Shown: positions 15,543 through 24,469, counted from the first letter of the stretch. The stretch: DNA of 64,000 bases from Paenibacillus mendelii (GCF_024498075.1 NZ_JANHOF010000004.1:186001-250000); one strand, 5' to 3'. The notes: generated from the sequence alone by a model not told the origin. Made by a program: numbers and translations.

Positions 15543-16661
15543 ATGGCGACTTTTTATGAGGCTTTAAGACAAAACAGAAGGCTTTCCCCAATGCTTCGAA
15601 GGCCTGAGGTTAGAGGTATCGGTGTCGGGTATGCGGATCCCGATAAACCCTCCCGTGGAGCGGCAATTATCGTATACACGAAAAAGAACATCGTCACTGC
15701 GGAAATTAACAAAAGTATCGGAAGGACAATCGGATCAAAAATTCCAGTTCGATTTATTTCATCCGGCCCCTTCAAACCGCATGAATCAGCTCCACCGAAA
15801 GTAAAAATGTCTCGACGTATGTCGGCGCCGGCTAAGAGAGTGCGCGCAGCGTTTTTCCGCAGTAGAATCCGCCCGGTGCCAGGGGGTACAAGCATCGGCA
15901 GGTTCAGAGGGACTGGCGGGTCTACGGGGACTTGCGGTCTCATCGTAATCAGGAATAACCAATTGTATATGTTGAGTAATAATCACGTTATTATTCAAGA
16001 TAACCAATTCTCCGCAACGATTCTTCAACCGGGACCAGCGGATGGAGGCCAACTGAATAATGATGTAGTCGGCAGGTCCGTGCAGTTTGTTCCGTTTAAT
16101 TTAACCGGTCCTAACTTCATGGATGCCGCGATAGCACAGCCTTTGTCAAACTCTCTTCTGAATCCGCGATACTTGGTCAGCACAACGGGCCAATTGATTA
16201 CGCCCCGTGGTAATTTGAACAGTTATGCTGTCGGAAACCGGTTTTATAAATCAGGCCGTACAACTGGCCTTGTCTTCGGTACTGTCGAAAGTATCGGTAT
16301 GCAAGTGAACGTCGGACCGTACCCTGAGCTTGGCGGGGCCTTCTTGCAATTCCGCAATCAGACCGTACTGGCAGGACCGAATAACATATCCCTTCCAGGC
16401 GATTCCGGTTCTGTATGGATGAGCGGGGGATTTGCGGCTGCTTTGAACTTTGCCGGAAGTGGCACTCGTTCGATCAGTACCCCGATAGCAAGCGTTTTGT
16501 CGACTTTTGGTTTGCGGGTAGCCGCCCCTGCAGGTGCAGGTGTTTTCAAGGCAGGTGCCGTTAAAGGCGCTGCTCCTAAGGGGAACTTTGCCTATGTTCA
16601 GCCGTTATCGAGCGTACAGCGAAAGCAAGTGCGTGTCATTCGCGCCGTATCGCCGAAATAG
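15543..16661 (+). CDS. NAL1-like trypsin-fold serine protease
   Basis: A 372-residue protein with a complete chymotrypsin-type triad in the right contexts: His148 (LSNNHVI), Asp194 (NFMDAAIA) and Ser288 (LPGDSGS). Segments GTCGLIVIRNNQLYMLSNNH and KSGRTTGLVFGTV match the Nal1-like S1 peptidase family. Residues 1-110 form an N-terminal domain with RPEVRGIGVGYADPDKPSRGAAIIVYT, and a basic Ser/Arg-rich linker follows. No signal peptide is seen, so it is probably cytoplasmic or released by lysis. ATG at 15543 is chosen because GGAG is 7 bases upstream; the ATG at 15537 is too close. It stands alone on the plus strand, divergent from the SRPBCC gene. Confidence 0.8.
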   Translation: MATFYEALRQNRRLSPMLRRPEVRGIGVGYADPDKPSRGAAIIVYTKKNIVTAEINKSIGRTIGSKIPVRFISSGPFKPHESAPPKVKMSRRMSAPAKRVRAAFFRSRIRPVPGGTSIGRFRGTGGSTGTCGLIVIRNNQLYMLSNNHVIIQDNQFSATILQPGPADGGQLNNDVVGRSVQFVPFNLTGPNFMDAAIAQPLSNSLLNPRYLVSTTGQLITPRGNLNSYAVGNRFYKSGRTTGLVFGTVESIGMQVNVGPYPELGGAFLQFRNQTVLAGPNNISLPGDSGSVWMSGGFAAALNFAGSGTRSISTPIASVLSTFGLRVAAPAGAGVFKAGAVKGAAPKGNFAYVQPLSSVQRKQVRVIRAVSPK

Positions 16662-16785
16662 TTCTCTCAAAAATCAACCTGCCTTCGCCTGGAATGAAAG
16701 CCGGAGGCGGCGATCTTCTTTTGCATGCAAGTGATACGCCTGTTACGTCTGTTGATGTAGCAGCTTGATACAAAGATCAACGAAA

Positions 16786-16826
16786 ACAGCCCATCAACGA
16801 CGTAATCATCATCGTAAACGGGCTGT
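16786..16826 (-). terminator. Intrinsic terminator of the GNAT gene
   Basis: Minus strand: ACAGCCC paired with GGGCTGT and then TTTTCGTT, immediately past the stop of the acetyltransferase gene at 16830. Confidence 0.6.
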
Positions 16827-16829
16827 CGA

Positions 16830-17363
16830 TTACAGTAATTTTTCAAACCGATTGAATCCGCCGGGAGCCTGTCCCTTGAATTCGTAACCGATCCGGCTGT
16901 AGAAGTCGTTCAACACCGGATTATCCGCGATACAGTCCAATCGGATCCGATCCTTACCCTGGAATCGGATCCCTTCTTCTGCCCATCGCATCATATCCTG
17001 ACCGAGCGATTTGCCTGCATGATCGCGGCTGATGGCAAGCCGATGCAAGTAAATCGCACCTTCATGCCCCTCATCGCCCCATAACCTCCGATCCCATTCG
17101 CTAGGCTCCGGAAGAAGGATCATGATACCGGCTAGGAATTCGCCATGCTTGCACATAAAAACATTGCCGCGGGAAATCGACCCTGTTGTGTCATGATTAT
17201 CTCTGCCCTCCAGCAATCCGCTCCATTGATGCGATCCTTTGCTTCTCAGCCACTTTGCGGTTTGAATGAGCAGTTCGAGTATGGCTGCCGCATCCTCAGG
17301 CTTCGCCTGCGACGCACGAGCCTCCTGATTGACGCGATCGTTAATGATGCGATATTCGTTCAT
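16830..17363 (-). CDS. GNAT-family N-acetyltransferase
   Basis: A 177-residue acetyl-CoA-dependent acyltransferase. The core runs from ASQAKPEDAAAILELLIQTAKWLRSKG to the acetyl-CoA-binding motif A region IYLHRLAISRDHAGKSLGQDMMRWAEE, where R/Q-x-x-G-x-G/A is represented by DHAGKSLG. It closes with NPVLNDFYSRIGYEFKGQ. The substrate cannot be read from sequence. It has its own terminator; a second GNAT gene of different sequence lies 23 bases upstream, and the two may be one transcript. Confidence 0.85.
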   Translation of the reverse strand: MNEYRIINDRVNQEARASQAKPEDAAAILELLIQTAKWLRSKGSHQWSGLLEGRDNHDTTGSISRGNVFMCKHGEFLAGIMILLPEPSEWDRRLWGDEGHEGAIYLHRLAISRDHAGKSLGQDMMRWAEEGIRFQGKDRIRLDCIADNPVLNDFYSRIGYEFKGQAPGGFNRFEKLL

Positions 17364-17386
17364 GAAGTACCTCCATCATGAGTGTG

Positions 17387-17884
17387 TTAGTCCTGTCCAT
17401 TATACCACTCATGGCTGTTTGGAGCGTCATGACCGCTTTTTCTCCATACAATATTACGCTCAGAATCGATGGTGAAGCCGAATTTGGTATAAAAGTGGTA
17501 CAGTCTTGCATCATGCTCCTTATTATCGGTGGCCTGCATATGCCCGTCGATATAATCGATATTCTTCTGTCTAGCGTTGTCTAACAGTTGATTCATCATG
17601 ATCGTGCCGTAACCGTTGTTGATTTTGTCCCCAAGTATTCGGATGTACAGGAGCCGCCATGCATGCTCGCGCGGTTTCTTCTGAATGAACATGGCAAGAT
17701 CATTCTGATACCGTTTGGTCGTAACACCTGTTTGATATACAATTCGCGCAAAAATATCATACCCGCTCTGCCCCGTATAGAGAATAACGGTATGGCCTTC
17801 ATTCGCTTGTACAGCCCGGATGACCGTGCATCCGTCCTCTTGAATGAGATTCATCTGCGTGTTGACGATCGCGGGAACAATCAT
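17387..17884 (-). CDS. GNAT-like N-acetyltransferase
   Basis: A 165-residue protein whose C-terminal half has the GNAT layout: LLYIRILGDKINNGYGTIMMNQLLDNARQKNI as the acetyl-CoA-binding strand-helix, and YHFYTKFGFTIDSE as the closing element. The N-terminal part is divergent. ATG at 17884 follows AGGTGG at about 9 bases; a longer in-frame start to 17929 has no ribosome site. The protein is shorter than its neighbour and not closely similar to it, so a recent duplication is unlikely. Substrate unknown. Confidence 0.7.
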   Translation of the reverse strand: MIVPAIVNTQMNLIQEDGCTVIRAVQANEGHTVILYTGQSGYDIFARIVYQTGVTTKRYQNDLAMFIQKKPREHAWRLLYIRILGDKINNGYGTIMMNQLLDNARQKNIDYIDGHMQATDNKEHDARLYHFYTKFGFTIDSERNIVWRKSGHDAPNSHEWYNGQD

Positions 17885-17969
17885 GCCTACACACCACCTA
17901 TTCAAGCTTACGGTACATCCTATTGTCACGGGTTACAGGTTATACATTCTTTCTTAGCCGGTTCCTCAG

Positions 17970-18824
17970 CTATTCTGTCAGATTCGATACAATTTCTTTC
18001 AGATGTCCAATGGATTGCCGTGCATAATCATCAAAAACAGCATTTGACCCGATACTTGCCGCAGCCAAATATGGATTCGAGACTGGAGGCAGAAACTCCA
18101 TCGTAAGCGCCCCCCGATAGCCGATTTCAATTAATGCTCGGATGACCTCGGTGAAATCCGTCTGTCCCAGCCCAGCCGCTTCCCGGGTATTATCCGCAAT
18201 ATGAACATGAACGAGACGAGAAGCGATTTGCCGAAGAGCTTGCACATGATCCCGCTCCTCGATATTCATATGAAACAGATCCGCCATAATGCCAACATGA
18301 GGGTGGTTAACCTGCTCAGCCAATTGCTTGGCTGACTCAAGCCTGTTAACTAAATATGTTTCGAAACGATTAAGCGCCTCAATCGCCAAATACACGTCTT
18401 TACTTGCCGCATACGCTCCCGCATGACGCAGACTATCGACCGCCAGCTTCCATTCCTGTCCGGAGCTCGTAAGCGGGCTTGTCCGGCCAACAGAAGTCGG
18501 GACAACAATGACAATTTTCGCTCCCAGCACCGCAGCCATATCCACACAATCTTTCACATATTGAACGGCTGCGGTTCTTGTAGCAGGGTCATGATGCGAC
18601 AGATCCCGGTCTGCGGAATAAATTCCGCAAATGGATGTGCAGGCAAGTCCAGATTCATTCATCAACCGCCTAACCTTGCCAAGATCGGTCGATCCCGGCT
18701 CGCCTGCGAGCTCGATACCATCGTATCCGAACTTGCGCAGCCGTTCAAAGCTTGCTTCGAGCTCTTCCTTGCCAAAAATCCACTGTGTCGCGCTATAAGA
18801 GAACATACCGATCTCACTCCCCAT
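17970..18824 (-). CDS. Sugar epimerase/isomerase of the xylose-isomerase-like TIM-barrel family
   Basis: A 284-residue TIM-barrel protein of the AP-endonuclease-2/tagatose-3-epimerase superfamily. The segment YLAIEALNRFETYLVN carries the catalytic Glu in the EALNRFE motif typical of ketose 3-epimerases. GIMADLFHMNIEE and HVHIADNTREAAGLGQTDF supply metal ligands (Asp, His), and the second catalytic Glu is in LTMEFLPP. It probably interconverts ketohexoses or a related sugar acid. ATG at 18824 is the first possible start (a TGA precedes it); the ATG at 18806 with GGGGAG upstream is an alternative. No sugar kinase is adjacent, so the pathway is open. Confidence 0.8.
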   Translation of the reverse strand: MGSEIGMFSYSATQWIFGKEELEASFERLRKFGYDGIELAGEPGSTDLGKVRRLMNESGLACTSICGIYSADRDLSHHDPATRTAAVQYVKDCVDMAAVLGAKIVIVVPTSVGRTSPLTSSGQEWKLAVDSLRHAGAYAASKDVYLAIEALNRFETYLVNRLESAKQLAEQVNHPHVGIMADLFHMNIEERDHVQALRQIASRLVHVHIADNTREAAGLGQTDFTEVIRALIEIGYRGALTMEFLPPVSNPYLAAASIGSNAVFDDYARQSIGHLKEIVSNLTE

Positions 18825-18897
18825 TCAAAATACTGTATCTCCTTCCCATCGACAATTAAGGTTATCGGCAGAGAGTCCGGATTCCAGCGTGTAAAAG

Positions 18898-18943
18898 AAC
18901 CCCATTGCAACATCTGAACAGTGTCAGTCATCACAGTGGGGTT
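18898..18943 (-). terminator. Possible terminator after the APH-like gene
   Basis: Minus strand: AACCCCACTG paired with CAATGGGGTT around a 26-base loop, followed by CTTTTAC. The T-tract is short and the loop long. Confidence 0.4.
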
Positions 18944-18979
18944 ATAAGTTGCGTTTACGATTGTATGCTCATAGCCTTC

Positions 18980-19795
18980 CTACTTAAGGGCATCTTCCAG
19001 CAGACTGCGATGACGGAGCATCCAAGAAGCTGCGCGAATTCGCCAAGCGAGACCCCATAGCGGGCCTTCGCTCTCCATCTTCACATCGGCCTCCACGGCT
19101 TCCTCAGCCGCTTCGCGAACGGCAACCTCGATAATGAGATCGACGAAGCCTCTCCGCTCTTCTTGAGTTAGTCCGTATCCATCTAGAAGAAGCCGCAGCT
19201 GCCGAGCTCTTATCTCTGGAGACGGCAAGCCCACGCGGCTTGCGACATCCTCGTCGTCAAGCTGTGGAAACAGCCAACAGACTCGCGCCAGCTCCGCCAA
19301 CGAATTGACGGGACCGGTGAATTCCCAATCAATAAGACCGATCGGCAGCCCATCCTTCGTCACCATATTCCAAGGCGCAATATCGCCATGGCTGATGATC
19401 TGACGGCCGTTACCGGCTATGCCGCGAAGAAACCAAGGCTGCCATACCGCGTTCTCCGCAGGCGTATATGATGCCGCAGTATCATGAAGACGGCGTACGA
19501 GCCGGCCGACTTCTACAAGACCTTCATCACTCCAAGGGGCGGGATGTACGAATTCCCCTTGAATGTATTCAAGAGTCTCGCGGCCAGACGCATCGGTTCC
19601 GCTGCCTACGATGCCAGGTGCGGCCGAGAAGCCATGTTCTCTTAGGTGACCTAATAATGCATGAATATGGGGGGTCCATTCCCCCGCAGGCCGTAACACA
19701 ACGTCTCCTTGGCGGGAAACCGACTTAACGGTAGATAGGACGGTCTCATTCTCGACCGGGTTCATTTCATTTTCTTGATGATTTGGGTTGTTCAT
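18980..19795 (-). CDS. Aminoglycoside-phosphotransferase-family kinase
   Basis: A 271-residue small-molecule kinase of the APH/choline-kinase fold. The catalytic loop is ISHGDIAPWNMV (HGDxxxxN, with the catalytic Asp) and the metal-binding motif follows as LIDWEF. The N-terminal lobe has VVLRPAGEWTPHIHALLGHL and LEYIQGEFV as the hinge. Many members phosphorylate sugars or other hydroxyl compounds rather than antibiotics, and nothing here indicates resistance. Its ATG follows GAAGGGG at 6 bases. Confidence 0.85.
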   Translation of the reverse strand: MNNPNHQENEMNPVENETVLSTVKSVSRQGDVVLRPAGEWTPHIHALLGHLREHGFSAAPGIVGSGTDASGRETLEYIQGEFVHPAPWSDEGLVEVGRLVRRLHDTAASYTPAENAVWQPWFLRGIAGNGRQIISHGDIAPWNMVTKDGLPIGLIDWEFTGPVNSLAELARVCWLFPQLDDEDVASRVGLPSPEIRARQLRLLLDGYGLTQEERRGFVDLIIEVAVREAAEEAVEADVKMESEGPLWGLAWRIRAASWMLRHRSLLEDALK

Positions 19796-19973
19796 ATGAA
19801 TCCCCTTCCAAATTAGCGGGGGTCACACGGGTTGACGGGCAATTATGCGCTTCCCCCTAATAGTAAACGCCCGAGCTGATACCTGTTCTTCCACGAACAA
19901 TCGCCTCCTCTTATTTATTCCTTTCATAGTAACATATGGAATGGCCTGCTTGGAAGAGAAGGATGGTAAGGCA

Positions 19974-20001
19974 TAAAAAAACTGGAGCCGATCGGCTCCA
20001 G
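19974..20001 (-). terminator. Intrinsic terminator of the NagB-like gene
   Basis: Minus strand: the perfect palindrome CTGGAGCCGATCGGCTCCAG followed by TTTTTTTATG, 40 bases beyond the deaminase stop. It ends the LacI-controlled unit. Confidence 0.85.
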
Positions 20002-20040
20002 CGGTAACAACTTATCTGACAGCGGGGATATCTTGCCCGT

Positions 20041-20778
20041 TTACACCGGCACGTATATTTCGGATGCGGAATCCTTATCCAGGTACAGCTGCCAATTCGA
20101 ATGCGATTTCAACATCGTCGCAGGACAGTTAGGATCGAGCTGCGACCGCAGCGTCATGCCGATGGCTCTCGCCTTCGCTTGTCGAGGTACACAGGATATG
20201 ATTCGCAAGCTTCTCATAATTTGCTTGACGGACATGCTGATCGCTTGCTTGGGCACATCTTCCAACGTAGCGAACCAGCCCTCTCCCACCTGCTGCTGCT
20301 TGCAGGTTTCATTCAGATTGACGATATGATACGGATCTGCCTTGTCAAAATCGGCAGGCGGATCATTGAACGCAATATGCGCGTTCTCTCCAATGCCGAT
20401 CAATGCCAGATCAATCGGAGCTTTAGCGATTTCCTCATTCAGTTGGCGTACCGTTTCTCCGACATCGCCTTCTCCATCGACAAGCCAATATTGGCCGATG
20501 TTCACATGCGCTAGGAATCGCTCCTTCAAATATTTGCGGAAGCTAGCGGGATGCTCCTCCGGAAGCGCAATATATTCATCCAAATGGAACATCTCCACCT
20601 TGTCCCATTGTATATCGAGTCTAGTGAAATGCTTCAGAAACTCGAACTGCGAGGCTCCCGTAGAGAGAGCGATGCGTGCCCAACCCTTCTCCGCAATGAT
20701 TTCCTTAAGCGCAGCTTCACAGGCACGCGCAGCCTCGAGTCCGAGTTGGTCGGCATTGTCCAATATATGAATTTGCAT
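20041..20778 (-). CDS. Glucosamine-6-phosphate deaminase-like protein with altered active site
   Basis: A 245-residue protein of the NagB/6-phosphogluconolactonase fold. It keeps ALSTGASQFEFL (phosphate loop), FHLDEYI (Asp67, matching the proton-shuttling Asp72 of E. coli NagB) and the GIGxxxHIAFN motif with His134. In that motif the residue at the Asp141 position is Asn132, and Glu148 is Asp139 (ENAHIAFNDPP). These are catalytic positions in the E. coli enzyme, so activity or substrate may differ. It is the last gene downstream of an acyl esterase and an oxidoreductase behind LacI operators, which suggests catabolism of a modified amino sugar or a related phosphosugar. Confidence 0.8.
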   Translation of the reverse strand: MQIHILDNADQLGLEAARACEAALKEIIAEKGWARIALSTGASQFEFLKHFTRLDIQWDKVEMFHLDEYIALPEEHPASFRKYLKERFLAHVNIGQYWLVDGEGDVGETVRQLNEEIAKAPIDLALIGIGENAHIAFNDPPADFDKADPYHIVNLNETCKQQQVGEGWFATLEDVPKQAISMSVKQIMRSLRIISCVPRQAKARAIGMTLRSQLDPNCPATMLKSHSNWQLYLDKDSASEIYVPV

Positions 20779-20847
20779 CGTGATTTTACCTCCCTGGTAG
20801 GTTATATAGAATATCGTTCTGTCATCTAACGGGCTGTTGGGATCAAT

Positions 20848-22821
20848 CTAAGATGTTGATTGCGGCTCCTCATGACGCCATCGCTCCAGCTCAGGGAGAT
20901 CAAAATAGTGCAGCATGCCCGGTAAAATATAGCTCATCGCGTCTTCCTCATCGTAGTCATAAGCACTAACCCATTCTGCCACACTATCGATGGAATGGGT
21001 CTGTTCAATACGCCCGACCCTTGCATCCAATGCCGCGGCTAGCTGTACATATAGATTCGTACGGCCATCTGTATACATATCAACGGCTCCGGCCTGCTGC
21101 ACTTGGATATGATCAACCAAGTCAAGGCAGCGAATGATGTCGAACACCCGCATCGCGGTCAAGCTGTCGTCCAACCAGAGCAGCTCGTCGGAAAGCTTAT
21201 GCATAACGCCATAGAACGCTAGTGGAGGGCTGCCATAAATCGGATAAGGAGAATGTGGACCCACGCCGCTGCAGTTCAGCACAAGAACGGCCTTTCCTGC
21301 GGCGCAGCAGCCGATCAGCCATTCCCTGTGTTGATTCAATGCTTCCGTTCCACGCTCCCATACGGCTACTGTCAGAGGAAGTCCCCGCTCATCGGCCGCG
21401 GCTTCGCTTCGAAATATCATCCCGCTGTTCATCATCCCTGCCTGAGACCACCAAAGCACATATTCCACAGCGAGACCATCCTCTGTAAGGCCGAGATGCA
21501 CGCGGCGGGGATTCAGATTGCATGGGTCACGGTAAGCAAATACTCGTTCTTTAAGCCACCCGATCCCGTTCATCTTGGCAGTTTCCGAATGGCGTTCCGA
21601 CCGGATTCGCTCCAGCTCCTTGGCCGTGTCGGCGTTCTCATGCCATACCGTTCTCGCATCCTTCCAGTCGGCTAACACCTGACCGCTCTTGGTACAGTGA
21701 AGCTGCTTCGCGGGAATCAATCGCGGGTTAGGATCCTCACGAAGCAGCTTACGGTGAAGCAGATGCTCAGAGAAGAAAGCCGACGCTGATTCCGCCAATT
21801 TATCCGTATACCGATGCAAGGATTCATCCTCGATCAGCAGCAATTGGTCACTCCTGCCATGCATCTCCCAGAACCTCCGGACGCGGCTGACTGTCCGCCG
21901 CGTCGCTTCGATCGGGAAGAAATCGTAGGTCACGGCAAGGACGGCGAGCGGCTTGGGAGCGAATGCAAGCAGAATATCTTCGTGATCGAATCCGTGCGCC
22001 GTTAATCCTCGCCAGATCTGTTCCGCATCTTGGACACCGCCTGCGTGCATGTAGATTTGGCGGTTCATGATGAAGGTTCCCGGAGCGGCTGCAGCGATGC
22101 GGTCATCGCAGATCATGAGCATCGACGCCTGAGTTCCTCCACCGGAGTTGCCCGTCAAGCCGATCCGTGCGGAGTCAACCTCCGGTCGCTCGGTCAGATA
22201 ATCGACAGCCCGGATCGCATCATGTACAAAATATCGGGCCAAGCCCTGTCCGAGCGGCAGACATTGTGCGCCTGCATGCTGGTGCTCCTGCGTCCCCCAG
22301 ATCGCATCTTCCACGCGCCCGTCTTGCGGCAGATAGCTTAGACGTTCGCCCTGCCCGAGCGGATCGATTGCCAGCACAATCAATCCAGTAAGCGCAAGTC
22401 TGCTGCACACGGCGTGATAGCGTTCACTATGCTTGGCCTCACGGTCGTGTCCGCATAGAAACAGAACTGCTGGACAGCTTGCTTCCCTGGTAACGGGCAT
22501 ATATAAATTCGCAGTCACGATATGGCCCGGCCTCGATTCGAACACAACATGTTCAACCCGAAATCCGTCACCCTCCACCACATTCGTTGTTCTTGCATTC
22601 AAAGAAGCCCCGCTTGCAGGCAATCCGCCTACCGACTCTAGAAATAAGCGCCTCATCTCAGCCTTTCTGGCCATCAGCTGTTCTGTCGTGTGAATCTGAT
22701 CCCGTGCACGATCCCCTTCGGCAAATGCCAGATCCGCACGGTCAAAGATATGACGCTTGAATTGATCCCTCGTATCGTACAGCGTGCAAATATAATGCTC
22801 AAGATCAGATAAAGTGGTCAT
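20848..22821 (-). CDS. Two-part alpha/beta-hydrolase, acetyl-xylan-esterase-like
   Basis: A 657-residue protein with an alpha/beta-hydrolase domain in the first half. The strand CPAVLFLCGHDREAKHSERYH is followed by the nucleophile elbow GNSGGGTQASM (Ser in G-x-S-x-G), then the acid region LLAFAPKPLAVLAVTYDFF and His in DESLHRYT. From about residue 390 a second, partly alpha/beta-hydrolase-like half follows (LVLNCSGVGPHSPY) that looks degenerate. It resembles acetyl-xylan esterase/cephalosporin-C-deacetylase-like proteins of Paenibacillus sugar loci. ATG at 22821 is preferred because GGAGGAG is 6 bases upstream. It lies 21 bases after the oxidoreductase gene in the LacI-controlled unit; no signal peptide. 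Confidence 0.75.
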   Translation of the reverse strand: MTTLSDLEHYICTLYDTRDQFKRHIFDRADLAFAEGDRARDQIHTTEQLMARKAEMRRLFLESVGGLPASGASLNARTTNVVEGDGFRVEHVVFESRPGHIVTANLYMPVTREASCPAVLFLCGHDREAKHSERYHAVCSRLALTGLIVLAIDPLGQGERLSYLPQDGRVEDAIWGTQEHQHAGAQCLPLGQGLARYFVHDAIRAVDYLTERPEVDSARIGLTGNSGGGTQASMLMICDDRIAAAAPGTFIMNRQIYMHAGGVQDAEQIWRGLTAHGFDHEDILLAFAPKPLAVLAVTYDFFPIEATRRTVSRVRRFWEMHGRSDQLLLIEDESLHRYTDKLAESASAFFSEHLLHRKLLREDPNPRLIPAKQLHCTKSGQVLADWKDARTVWHENADTAKELERIRSERHSETAKMNGIGWLKERVFAYRDPCNLNPRRVHLGLTEDGLAVEYVLWWSQAGMMNSGMIFRSEAAADERGLPLTVAVWERGTEALNQHREWLIGCCAAGKAVLVLNCSGVGPHSPYPIYGSPPLAFYGVMHKLSDELLWLDDSLTAMRVFDIIRCLDLVDHIQVQQAGAVDMYTDGRTNLYVQLAAALDARVGRIEQTHSIDSVAEWVSAYDYDEEDAMSYILPGMLHYFDLPELERWRHEEPQSTS

Positions 22822-22842
22822 CTCCGACTCCTCCATTCCTGG

Positions 22843-24042
22843 TTATGAAGCAACAACGGGAAGCAAATCATCAATCTGCACAGGTACGCCTTCTTTGATC
22901 GAGCGGTTAGCAGCATGACCGATGAGCAGGGATAACGCTCCCGCATAACTGTCTGCCTGCTGACTTAGCGGATCATTGATACTTCCTTCAAACAACGTTC
23001 GGAGAAGCCTTTCATCGCCACCGCCATGGTTCCCTTCATCAGATGGAACCTCGACCTCTTCAAGGGTCCCATCCAACTTGATGATCCGGATCCGGCTTTC
23101 CTTGCCTTGGATGAGCTCCATCCGGCCATCACTCCCATTCAAGGTGGCTCGCCAGCCCTCATACGGACTATAGGCCACCAGCGAATACGTTAGTAATGCT
23201 CCGCTGTCATAACGAACCTGGACGGACATCGTATCGTAAATGTCGATCTCATCATGAAAGACGCAGCGGTCCCGTATGTAACCGTCTTCACTTTCCGCTT
23301 GATAATAATACTTTTCCATGAAGGGGTGATCGGATAGATCCATATAAAACTCACAGGTGGATGTATAGGAACAAGACAGGCACCGCTGACCTCTCTTCGC
23401 TCGCGTTGGTCCGTATACTCTTCTGGAGCCGAAAGCATGAACCTCGGCAGGCTTGCTATTGAGCCACCAGTTCATGACATCGAAATGATGCGTCGACTTA
23501 TGAACCAGCAGCCCTCCGCTCTTTGCCATCTCCGAATGCCAACGGCGAAAGTAGTCGGCCCCATGACTCCGGTCCAAATGCCATTCTAACGCAGCATGGT
23601 ACACGTCCCCGATGACTCCGGAGGCGACCAGCTCTTTGATCTTAGCAAAATACGGCGCAAACCGGAGATTGAAGGTAACCGTAACCTTACGTCCGCTGCG
23701 GCGCTCTTCTTCAAGAATTTCCCGGCATTTCTCGGCATCGATAGTCATCGGCTTCTCGGTAATGACGTCACAGCCCGCACGCAGCGCTGCAATGATATAG
23801 GTGTGATGGGTAAAGTCTGCGCTTGCCACGACGACAACATCGGGCTTTACGGACACCAGCATTCGATCGAAATTATCAAACACTGTGACATAACCGCATT
23901 CTGCACTCAGCAAATCTGCTCGTATACGGTTGGTGTCATACACACCGCAGAATTGGATCACATCCTTCCATTCCTCTGACATCGGTTTGGCAAACATATG
24001 CAGAGCTCTGGAGCCTGCACCGACGAGCACATATTTTTTCAC
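22843..24042 (-). CDS. Gfo/Idh/MocA-family oxidoreductase
   Basis: A 399-residue NAD(P)-dependent sugar or inositol oxidoreductase. The Rossmann start is KYVLVGAGSRALHMF, the cofactor-site motif is DVITEKPMTIDAEKC with the conserved EKP, and the substrate-binding domain includes GGLLVHKSTHHFDVMNWWLNSKPAEV with the catalytic-type His. A cysteine cluster, RGQRCLSCSYTSTCEFYMD, is an insert seen in a subset of the family and might bind metal. The start is GTG after GGGGGGG. It is the first gene behind a promoter whose -10 is immediately followed by a LacI-type operator, and is followed closely by the esterase and the NagB-like genes. Confidence 0.85.
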   Translation of the reverse strand: MKKYVLVGAGSRALHMFAKPMSEEWKDVIQFCGVYDTNRIRADLLSAECGYVTVFDNFDRMLVSVKPDVVVVASADFTHHTYIIAALRAGCDVITEKPMTIDAEKCREILEEERRSGRKVTVTFNLRFAPYFAKIKELVASGVIGDVYHAALEWHLDRSHGADYFRRWHSEMAKSGGLLVHKSTHHFDVMNWWLNSKPAEVHAFGSRRVYGPTRAKRGQRCLSCSYTSTCEFYMDLSDHPFMEKYYYQAESEDGYIRDRCVFHDEIDIYDTMSVQVRYDSGALLTYSLVAYSPYEGWRATLNGSDGRMELIQGKESRIRIIKLDGTLEEVEVPSDEGNHGGGDERLLRTLFEGSINDPLSQQADSYAGALSLLIGHAANRSIKEGVPVQIDDLLPVVAS

Positions 24043-24088
24043 TGATAACCCCCCCTTTTATCCAGAACATTGGTTGCAGTATACCAAC

Positions 24089-24116
24089 AGTAATCGATTA
24101 CTATAGCCGCATTATA
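24089..24116 (-). promoter_or_regulatory. Promoter -10 and proximal LacI operator of the oxidoreductase operon
   Basis: TATAAT (minus strand, 24111-24116) is followed 5 bases on by AGTAATCGATTACTATA read on the plus strand (24089-24105), with a perfect 14-base palindrome at 24089-24102. An operator just after the -10 blocks initiation. The -35 is weak. Confidence 0.75.
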
Positions 24117-24253
24117 GCATATCATTTCCTTTTCTGAACAGAGAATTTTGGAGATGAATTTATGGATCGATTGTGTTATTGACTATTTTCACACATAACA
24201 ACGCTTCAACTCCGGGTTCCGACACCGGAAACGAAGTGAATTTCTATCGAATA

Positions 24254-24270
24254 AGTAATCGATTACTATA
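24254..24270. promoter_or_regulatory. Distal LacI operator
   Basis: A second exact copy of AGTAATCGATTACTATA, 165 bases from the first. Two identical sites at this distance would allow a looped repression complex by the LacI-family protein encoded just upstream. Confidence 0.75.
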
Positions 24271-24431
24271 ATAGGCTCCAATTCCTTATCCCCTACATAC
24301 CTGGTAAGCAAGCGTTGAGGCGACCTCAGACTAGATACTGCACTGTACTGGATACTGGAAATGAGCGTACAGCAAACCTAAACTGCGATGAATGCCGGAG
24401 TAGCATGCAAAATCCTTATAAATAAAATAAA

Positions 24432-24457
24432 ACCGGTATTGCAGCCGCAATACCGGT
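24432..24457 (-). terminator. Intrinsic terminator of the mqnB-mqnD-lacI unit
   Basis: Minus strand: ACCGGTATTGC perfectly paired with GCAATACCGGT, then TTTTATTTTATTT. It lies right after the lacI stop and separates it from the operator region. Confidence 0.85.
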
Positions 24458-24469
24458 CGTAATATACGC

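Noticed and set aside
18980..19795. An aminoglycoside resistance gene
   Set aside because: Only the general APH-fold kinase motifs are visible; nothing identifies an antibiotic substrate.
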